DNA from: Liolophura sinensis
Lineage: Eukaryota > Mollusca > Polyplacophora > Chitonida > Chitonidae
DNA length: 13,889 nucleotides
NCBI RefSeq assembly: GCF_032854445.1
Contig: NC_088305.1
Coordinates: 13,939,717-13,953,605 of the forward strand
Reading direction: 5' to 3'
A program made the position numbers and the translations under genes. Shown in pieces: positions 8,287-13,889 of this stretch (the first letter of the stretch is position 1; every line of letters begins with the position of its first letter). Under the pieces are notes generated by a model that had not been told where the DNA came from, did not search any database, and worked only from the letters and a program-made list of their open reading frames with translations.

Positions 8287-9266
8287 ACGTAATTAAAGTT
8301 TGAATTACTTACGGAAAAAAATAATGGAAACACACAAAATTAGGTTAACAATAGTTTGATACTGAATTTTGTTTACTTATGTAATTGCTTTGCGGTCGTG
8401 TTGTATTCTGTATCAAATTCATAAACACCAGGTAACGAATGTTGAAATAATGGAACACTTCAGTACACATTTTCCATTCAATATTAATTTCTCAACATAG
8501 GTTGATAAATAACAAAACAATAACATCATAGATATGGGTTTATGCTTATTATAAGTAAGCAAATAAATATATTACAATTTATATGTTCAAGGTATCATGA
8601 GGATAAATACGATTTGCGTTTATAGTATTGTGAAATACAATGGATGGCTATCACAATTTAAATTTGTAATGACGCAATCTGTACAAAGTTATATGTACAA
8701 TAAACCAGCCCCGTGCATAATTATGTTTCATTCAGTGCGCCCGTACAAGATACGTAAAATGTACGCGTCACACGCATGCATAAAGGTCACATGATGTACC
8801 AAATTTGAAGATCTGGGTCAACGGCAATATATTGGCAGCAGTCAGGCAATATCGTTTGCGGAGAGAAAACATGAGTAACGGGCTGGGAGTTGAAAAAGAC
8901 AATCTGCAGCCAGTCCGCTATCCAAAGGATGTGAAGTTGATGTGAACTGTGCTCTTACTTATTGTTGCATTGTTGAACAGCCCTCCAAAACTTTGAGGCG
9001 TGACTGAAAATTAGGATTTTTCCATTTGGATTGTATTGCCACCGTTACATGTAACATTACAGTCGACAGCGTCGAGCATTTGCACTGGGGAGTGGCGTGA
9101 CTGACATGGGAGTATTTTCACTAAACGGTATTTTCACTTTCAGCATTTTCTGATAACACACTTGAAGCATGCAGGATATTGCTGATTTCACGGCGTTTTG
9201 AAACGGACGGTTTGGTGACATAACTCCGTACACTGGATTCATTGCGGTGGCCTGTCACAGAGATAA
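8287..9266. other. Unassigned AT-rich sequence
   Basis: About 1 kb with no recognised gene or repeat. Base composition shifts toward GC after about 8860. Short open frames at 8597-8794 (+) and 9057-9242 (-) carry no motif. Confidence 0.5.
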
Positions 9267-9500
9267 CGTCCATCAAAGAACCCCGGCATCAGCAAGAACC
9301 GTGGTTGTCGTAGCCCGGACGCAGTGATTCGTGTACCGGCGGCTAAGTTTTGCATCGTGGGAAATATCAGACATCATGGATCCGATCGTTTTGTTGCCCC
9401 ATTGGTTGATTGCCATACCATGGTTTGTGGTCAACTGGGACGTTTAGGAGAGGCCGCTGAAAGAAAGACTCGCAGGAAGAATTATCAGGTCCGTATGTGA
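9267..9500 (+). other. CpG-rich segment with a 77-codon open frame (candidate exon)
   Basis: This stretch is richer in GC and CpG than its surroundings and stays open in one frame from a TAA at 9264 to a TGA at 9498. The translation contains 'VGNIRHHGSDRFVAPLVDCH' and a basic run 'ERKTRRKN'. It has no ATG near its start, so it would have to be an internal or spliced exon. A 'cag|gtccgt' at 9485-9493 is a weak donor. In another frame an ATG at 9376 gives only 23 residues. No family recognised. Confidence 0.2.
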
Positions 9501-9751
9501 AAAAAAAATTTCGTGAAACCATTATTATCTCTTATTTTGTAGCATTCAAACGTCCCTATGCGCTTTAAATTATCTGTAACCTGATACTTTTCTTCTTTAA
9601 AATAAACGTTCGCTCCGACAGAAAAAATAGCCATTTTGTTTCTTTGTTTATATTTGTCGTCTGCTTTATTCAATGTAAACAACAACCTCTGTCCACCCAT
9701 AGAACTACAATAGACCCGTCCAGAAGTCAAACGCTACTGTCTCGTGAGGTT
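9501..9751. other. Unassigned sequence
   Basis: An 81-codon minus-strand open frame (9485-9730) spans it. Its product is Lys-rich with no recognisable domain. Nothing else seen. Confidence 0.4.
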
Positions 9752-9774
9752 GGGGGGGGGGGGGGGGGGGGGGG
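9752..9774 (+). repeat. Poly-G tract, 23 bp
   Basis: Twenty-three consecutive G residues. A run this long can fold as a G-quadruplex on the plus strand, is highly length-variable, and is a common site of sequencing or assembly error. Confidence 0.97.
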
Positions 9775-10560
9775 CCGTATGTAATGACTCAGATAATGTG
9801 CACTTGGCACAGAGCCAAGCAGTGCCTTGTATGTAATAAAAGGAATCGAAGGGTAATAGAATAAAGATTATAAATTATTCCCCGAAATGGGGAAAATGAA
9901 TGTTGGCCATTATGTCCTAAATATACAGATCAAATTTCAATTTCATCCTTTAAGATTTCTGTTCATGGGACGAAAATCAAAACAGAGTCAAAAAGGCATG
10001 TTCCGGATATTTCAAAATGATGTTCTACCTTGTTTTACTTGAAAAGGTGATCAACTGGTCCGCCCTCTTCTCGGTAGACGGCGCGCAAATGTTTCTTCCA
10101 TGAACTGATTGAGTCCTGAATCTCCTTCAGGGTAAATTTTTCCAGCAGTCCTTGATGCGTGTTACACAGGTGCAGCGCGGGCTCTACTCATGACACCTGA
10201 CAGGCGATGCAATATGGGCCACCAGAACGTGCGTTTCTGAGCCTATGTTCTCATTTTAACCCTGTGTATAGACTACTCAATTTATGACCTTGAAAACTGG
10301 TTAGTGTATTAAAAAAGTTATGCCATTCGAATATCTAAGGTTTGATAAGGTTTGAAAAAAGGATAATGGAGCAATGCAGCATCAAAGTACGGCCCATTTT
10401 TTATGCCCACCCGATATATATAAGATTTGTGTTCTTAGAATAAGAAAAAAAGTTTAACACAAGCTGCAATACGGCAATTGTTTACCATACAAGTAGACTT
10501 CTTTAGTTTTCAGATAAGCCTGGAATGGAGGCGGAGCATTCTGTTTTCCGCAGATATAGA
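9775..10560. other. Unassigned sequence
   Basis: No recognised gene. A short perfect inverted repeat, 'ttcccc' and 'ggggaa' with a 5-base loop, lies near 9880-9896; it has no T-run after it and no adjacent gene. Otherwise featureless. Confidence 0.5.
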
Positions 10561-10670
10561 GCAAATGTATTGATTGCAAGCATATATAGCAAATGTATTG
10601 ATTGCAAACATATATAGCAAATGTATTGATAGAAACATATATACCAGATGTATTGATTGCAAACATGTGA
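10561..10670 (+). repeat. 28-bp tandem repeat, four units
   Basis: Units start at 10561, 10589, 10617 and 10644. The first two are 28 bp and differ at one base; the third has lost one base; the fourth is more divergent. The unit contains 'gcaaatgtattgattgcaa' then 'catatata'. Open frames on both strands across it reflect the repeat and are not genes. Confidence 0.95.
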
Positions 10671-10778
10671 TGAAATCTGAAACATCACTTCAGGGAGAAT
10701 GTCTCAAGTTTTCTCAAACAAACAAACAACTTATGTCATTTACCATATACGTTTAATACTGACTGAGACCAGTAGGAG
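10671..10778. other. Unassigned spacer
   Basis: Short non-repetitive spacer between two tandem repeats, including an 'aaacaaacaaac' run near 10720. Nothing recognised. Confidence 0.5.
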
Positions 10779-10823
10779 TTTTGTCTGATTGGGTTTTGTC
10801 CGCAGGGCTTTTGTCCCTCCCCC
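10779..10823 (+). repeat. 15-bp TTTTGTC tandem repeat, three units
   Basis: 'ttttgtc' recurs at 10779, 10794 and 10809 with exact 15-bp spacing; the remaining bases of each unit are G/C-rich and variable. It sits immediately upstream of the (TA)n tract, so both may belong to one repetitive module. Confidence 0.75.
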
Positions 10824-10829
10824 AAATAA

Positions 10830-10831
<2 letters not shown>

Positions 10832-10902
<71 letters not shown>
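10832..10902. repeat. (TA)n microsatellite, 71 bp
   Basis: Uninterrupted TA alternation, the same length as the tract at 883-953 but with unrelated flanks. A long Ile-Tyr open frame across it on the minus strand is an artefact. Confidence 0.98.
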
Positions 10903-10904
<2 letters not shown>

Positions 10905-11288
10905 TTCTGTAATTTATACACCACCCAACAGAATTCATCGTAATTAGGCAGCACCAAATTTACAATTTTGCTATGATTTTCAGAATTAATAAATGCCCAG
11001 CTACTTTACAATTTGGTTTGATAAACTTACATCTCGAAATTATTTTTAATGAAGACGTAAATTTACCTGTACACATACTTTCAATTTACATTATTACTTC
11101 TTCAGTCCGTTTGCAAGGCGTTTGGAGTTCGTATCGCTAGCCAATCAGGAAGGGTGCTAAAATAATACATCGCTGAAGTCAGAACATTTATGAAAATGTC
11201 GATTTCTATTGATCCCAGCCTTTTTGAAATTTTGTCCCCAGGACCACCAGATTTTCGAGCATGACTGACAGTATATTGTATATATATG
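10903..11288. other. Unassigned sequence before the 34-bp array
   Basis: A pyrimidine-rich stretch ending 'ttcttcag' at 11104 resembles a splice acceptor. A short downstream plus frame contains 'SISIDPSLFEILSPGPPDF' and stops near 11264. This is suggestive of an exon at most; I do not recognise the peptide. Confidence 0.3.
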
Positions 11289-11786
11289 ACACTAACCAGC
11301 ACGTACATACTGTCTGATTGAGGCACTAACCAGCACGTACATACTGCCAGGTTGAGGCACTAACCAGCAGATACATACTGCCTGGTTGAGCCACTAACCA
11401 GCAGGTAGATAATTCCTGGTTGAGCCATTAACCAGCACGTACATAATGCCTGGTTGAGCCACTAACCAGCACGTACATAATGCCTGGTTGAGCCACTAAC
11501 CAGCACGTACATACTGCCTGGTTGAGGCATTAGCCAACACGTACATACTGCCTGGTTGAAGCACTAGCCAGCACGTACATACTACCTGGTAGAGGCACTA
11601 ACCAGCACGTACATACTGCCTGGTCGAGGCACTAGCCAGCACATAGATACTGCCTGGTTGAGGCACTAACCAGCACGAACATACTGCCTGGTTGAGGCAC
11701 TAACCAGCACGTGCATACTGCCTGGTTGAGGAACTATCCAGCACGTACATACTGTCTGGTTAAGGTACTAACCAACACAGGTTGAG
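11289..11786 (+). repeat. 34-bp minisatellite, 14 full units plus one deleted unit
   Basis: Fourteen consecutive units, all exactly 34 bp, beginning 'gcactaaccagcacgtacat' and ending in 'ctggttgag', occupy 11289-11764. A fifteenth (11765-11786) has lost about 12 internal bases. Units vary only by substitution. Across each unit junction 'ctggtt' and 'aaccag' can pair around an 8-base loop. Subgroups are visible: units 4-7 begin with C rather than G, and units 5 and 6 share 'cataatg'. This suggests local duplication. Confidence 0.98.
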
Positions 11787-12789
11787 CATTTGCATTTCAT
11801 CGGCTATAGCAAATCTTGGGCCTTTCTTCAGCAGAAACAATATATAGAAAGTACAGCTGTTAGTTGAACTGCATTCATTATAAATTTGTTCTTAACGATT
11901 AGCTGAAGCTTTTACAGGAAGATGTGTTTAGAGCTAAAGACATCCAGATAAAAGCTTAGTCAGTTGTCACGGTATGCCTTCACATTTTGTGCAAGCGGCA
12001 AATGTCTGCCAGAATAATAGATAATTCTGATGATGAAAAATTGCTTGGACGTCTCGCTAGATCTATGTCCATCACAGGCTTTAGAGATACTCCTTCCAGC
12101 AGATACAAGATAAATGTTCTCGTTGATTAGATAGCCAGGGTATCTAACCAAAGAGCACTGTCTCACTGGCGTATTTATATAACGCGTCACTCCCTGCACT
12201 ACACTCTATGCTATGAATTGAATGACCAGTGTCATTTTCATGAAAGAGCTGGGAAACACCAAGACAATTTCTCAGTAGTGGACTCCTTATAAATTTATCA
12301 CTGAGTAACATGGCAGAGTGTTTGTCTTTCGCTGTTTCAAATTTCTTAAAGCTCGCATCACGTCATGGATGTATTTCCTTCATGACGACATAAACTTGCC
12401 AGAACTTTTCTCCAGTCCGAACAGCATCCTTCACCTCGGCGCTTCCAAACCCACAACGTGTGCCTGGATGAGTTTTGGGCGAAGGCACTCTTCTGAATAC
12501 TTGACGTGTGTACCTGAGATAACCCCAAAAGTTTCCCAATTAAGTTGCCTCACTGTTTAAACCTTTATGCTAGCTCTGGTTTGTTTCGTTTCCTATCACG
12601 GTGTTTGCCTTGGTGCACACTGTTTTATCAAGAGAGTTAGATGTCCATCAGCACCATCACATGAATGAAAAGAAAATACTTCATAGAAGATACTTGGGCC
12701 AGGAATAAGCAAACTAAAAACCAAAAATGATACCGGTTGTAATGGTAACAATTTCTTGATTATTCATCACATCGCGGAAAGCGTTTAAT
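11787..12789. other. Unassigned sequence
   Basis: About 1 kb with no recognised gene. Two 80-codon open frames, 11960-12199 on minus and 12318-12560 on plus, have no identifiable domain. A 7-bp perfect inverted repeat ('ttagata' and 'tatctaa') lies at 12127-12147. Composition near 12360-12500 is slightly more GC-rich and could be a worn exon, but nothing aligns to memory. Confidence 0.45.
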
Positions 12790-13044
12790 TTGATTGATCG
12801 GTGTTTCGCGCTGTACTCAAAAATATTTCACTTATATGACGGCGGCCAGCATAATGGTGGGAGGAAACTGGGAAGAAACCGGACGATACCCACCACCAGC
12901 CGCAGGTTGCTGGCAGACCTTCCCACTTACGGCCGCAGAGGAAAACAAGCATAAGCTGGGCTTGAACTCACAGCGACCTCATTGGTGACAGGCGCCTGGG
13001 TCATTACGCTGTGCTAGCACGCTAACCAACTGAGCACCGGAGTC
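12790..13044 (-). mobile_element. tRNA-derived SINE, second and more degraded copy
   Basis: Same family and orientation as the copy at 3167-3437. It shares the tRNA-like head with the A-box region 'tgctcagttggttagc', the B-box-like 'gagttcaagcc', the central 'ccagcaacctgcgg', the 'atgctggccgccgtcatat' block and the 3' 'caatcaaa' end. It is shorter: the GC-rich 'cgggcacagcccggggg' part is reduced, and the (AAAT)n tail is nearly gone. No clear target-site duplication is visible, which fits an older insertion. Confidence 0.88.
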
Positions 13045-13301
13045 AATATTTTTTACTCACAATATTTCTGCAAAGGCATCCTTTTTTACGTAAGTTTGGC
13101 TTATCAGGCTGTGGTTACAAATAATGTACAAATGAAGTTTCTCGCACAATGATCGATAACTGATTTGACAAATGAGCTTAATATTAGCTTATAAATGTCA
13201 ACAGTACATTTTTAAAATGTAAGTAACGCCCAGTTAAGGCAAACAACTCTTAACACTTTAAGTATGGTGAATAACCAATAGTGTCCTATAATTAGTCGTT
13301 A
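13045..13301. other. Unassigned AT-rich sequence
   Basis: No feature recognised. If the minus-strand WxxW-like gene is real, this would be downstream of it. Confidence 0.5.
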
Positions 13302-13448
13302 CTAAAAAAAGGACCGAACTTGATAATCCTGACAGCTATTATCTGGTTGGTTGTTGTTCTCGCAGACCAGTCCATAACGAGGTCCGAGCTTCAAAGGCTT
13401 GTTCACCAAACCGTAGTTGCCGTCATTTGCCCTCCAAAGGAAGTCTTT
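13302..13448 (-). pseudogene. WxxW (mucin/CILP-type) domain, C-terminal half, exon-like
   Basis: The minus-strand open frame of 48 codons contains 'NYGLVNKPLKLGPRYGLVC', then 'ENNNQPDNSCQDYQVR', and a TAG stop at 13302-13304. The pattern G-L-x-C-x-N-x-x-Q-P-D-x-x-C-x-D-Y-x-V-R is the hallmark C-terminal signature of the WxxW domain found in secreted mucins, CILP and many invertebrate extracellular proteins. The family normally continues V-R-F-x-C; here it reads VRSFF then stop, so the last cysteine is missing. The frame is closed upstream by TAG at 13449-13451. A better acceptor, 'gactttacaag', lies about 20 bp further upstream, but using it would put that TAG in frame. Together this suggests a decayed copy. 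Recognition is from motif memory, not a search. Confidence 0.6.
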
Positions 13449-13648
13449 CTAGTCATTGCCTTTCTCCTTGTAAAGTCAACATTGTCAAAATTATGATATA
13501 ATGTCATAGTTATACAAAGATGAACCGCAGAAAAATTTCGTATGGAGTTTACATTTTTTTTTGACCTCAGTGTTAATCTTCTAATTTTTAAATGTGATCA
13601 GATTTGTGGTCTGAAATTAGGTCGCATAACGCATATTCATTGACTCAC

Positions 13649-13687
13649 CAAACTCAATTGACTCAATTCTCAGTCGCCACTAGATCT
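13649..13687 (-). pseudogene. Candidate 39-nt WxxW-domain exon with a Trp-to-stop change
   Basis: On the minus strand a strong acceptor, a pyrimidine tract ending 'ccccctttttacag'-like sequence, and a strong donor 'gtgagt' enclose exactly 39 nt. Read in phase 0 they give R-S-S-G-D-stop-E-L-S-Q-L-S-L. WxxW domains carry S-G-x-G-D-[WY]-E-x-L at the corresponding place, so the TGA sits where Trp (TGG) is expected. The next segment on this strand carries the domain's C-terminal half (13302-13448), and its phase is compatible. Order, strand, spacing and the shared family make chance less likely, though the exon is very short. Confidence 0.45.
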
Positions 13688-13851
13688 CTGTAAAAGGGGG
13701 AAAATGTTAACCATGTTAAAGTAAGAAGACGATACAGAGCTCAACCTTGGTACAAAACCACTTATGGTAAGATGAGAAATGGGGACGTCTCGCCATACAG
13801 TTTTGTTTATAGGATTGTTTACTTATTTGTGTATGTACCACTAAGTACTTA
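13688..13851. other. Unassigned sequence, possible intron of the WxxW-like gene
   Basis: Contains the pyrimidine-rich acceptor for the 39-nt exon. Further upstream on the minus strand (about 13770-13785) 'KWFCTK' can be read, loosely like the W-F part of the domain's start, but with a poor 'gttgag' donor. Not called as an exon. Confidence 0.35.
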
Positions 13852-13880
13852 AATGAATGAATGAATGAATGAATGAATGA
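13852..13880 (+). repeat. (AATG)n microsatellite
   Basis: Seven perfect AATG units plus one base near the window edge. Short tetranucleotide runs of this kind often form the tail of non-LTR elements, but no element is recognisable next to it. Confidence 0.95.
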
Positions 13881-13889
13881 TTAGTGTTT

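Noticed and set aside
9880-9897. Short inverted repeat 'ttcccc' and 'ggggaa' as a possible terminator
   Set aside because: Six-base stem, no T-run and no gene beside it; intrinsic terminators of this kind do not apply to an animal pol II region.
11289-11786. CRISPR-like array of regular 34-bp units
   Set aside because: Units are directly adjacent with no unique spacers, and everything else indicates an animal genome.
12171-12185. TATA-box-like 'tatataaat' on the minus strand
   Set aside because: Such strings are common in AT-rich DNA, and no supported gene follows at the right distance.

Overview
This looks like a stretch of non-coding nuclear DNA from an animal, most likely a marine mollusc or related lophotrochozoan. 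It is AT-rich and full of stops in all frames, with long (TA)n tracts, minisatellites, two tRNA-derived SINE copies of a kind I associate with mollusc genomes, and decayed retroelement reverse transcriptase. There is no operon-like layout and no intact long gene. The taxonomic call is inference from repeat content and could be wrong at the level of phylum.

Layout. 1-1100 is unassigned DNA split by a 71-bp (TA)n tract (883-953). From 1.1 to 4.1 kb there are four copies of an unnamed dispersed repeat ('family C'): three on the plus strand (about 1096-1229, 2178-2279, 2811-2957) and one inverted (about 4000-4132). Copy 2 runs straight into a 12-bp minisatellite (2278-2403). The last two copies face each other and bracket a SINE (3167-3437) that has a near-perfect 12-bp target-site duplication.

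4.35-6.1 kb holds two plus-strand remnants of one reverse transcriptase family, probably Penelope-like. A short fragment (4353-4643) is interrupted by about 136 bp of foreign sequence. A longer one (5239-6097) keeps recognisable blocks but has several frameshifts and a destroyed YxDD catalytic box. 6.6-8.3 kb contains a few coding-like but unrecognised frames. The best is a 180-codon open frame (6639-7181) with a basic patch and a Cys-rich C-terminus. About 9.27-9.50 kb is a CpG-rich segment with one continuous 77-codon open frame.

9.7-11.8 kb is dense in simple repeats: a G23 run, a 28-bp tandem repeat, a 15-bp TTTTGTC repeat, a second 71-bp (TA)n tract, and a regular 34-bp minisatellite of 14 full units (11289-11786). 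A second, more worn SINE lies at 12790-13044. At the right end, on the minus strand, two exon-like segments (13649-13687 and 13302-13448) together resemble a mucin/CILP-type WxxW domain, but both carry or abut stop codons, so they look like a broken gene or domain copy. The window closes in an (AATG)n microsatellite.

I see no functional gene set acting together. The coherent story is repeated insertion and decay of mobile elements beside or within a degenerate secreted-protein gene. No tRNA gene, rRNA gene or CRISPR array was found.
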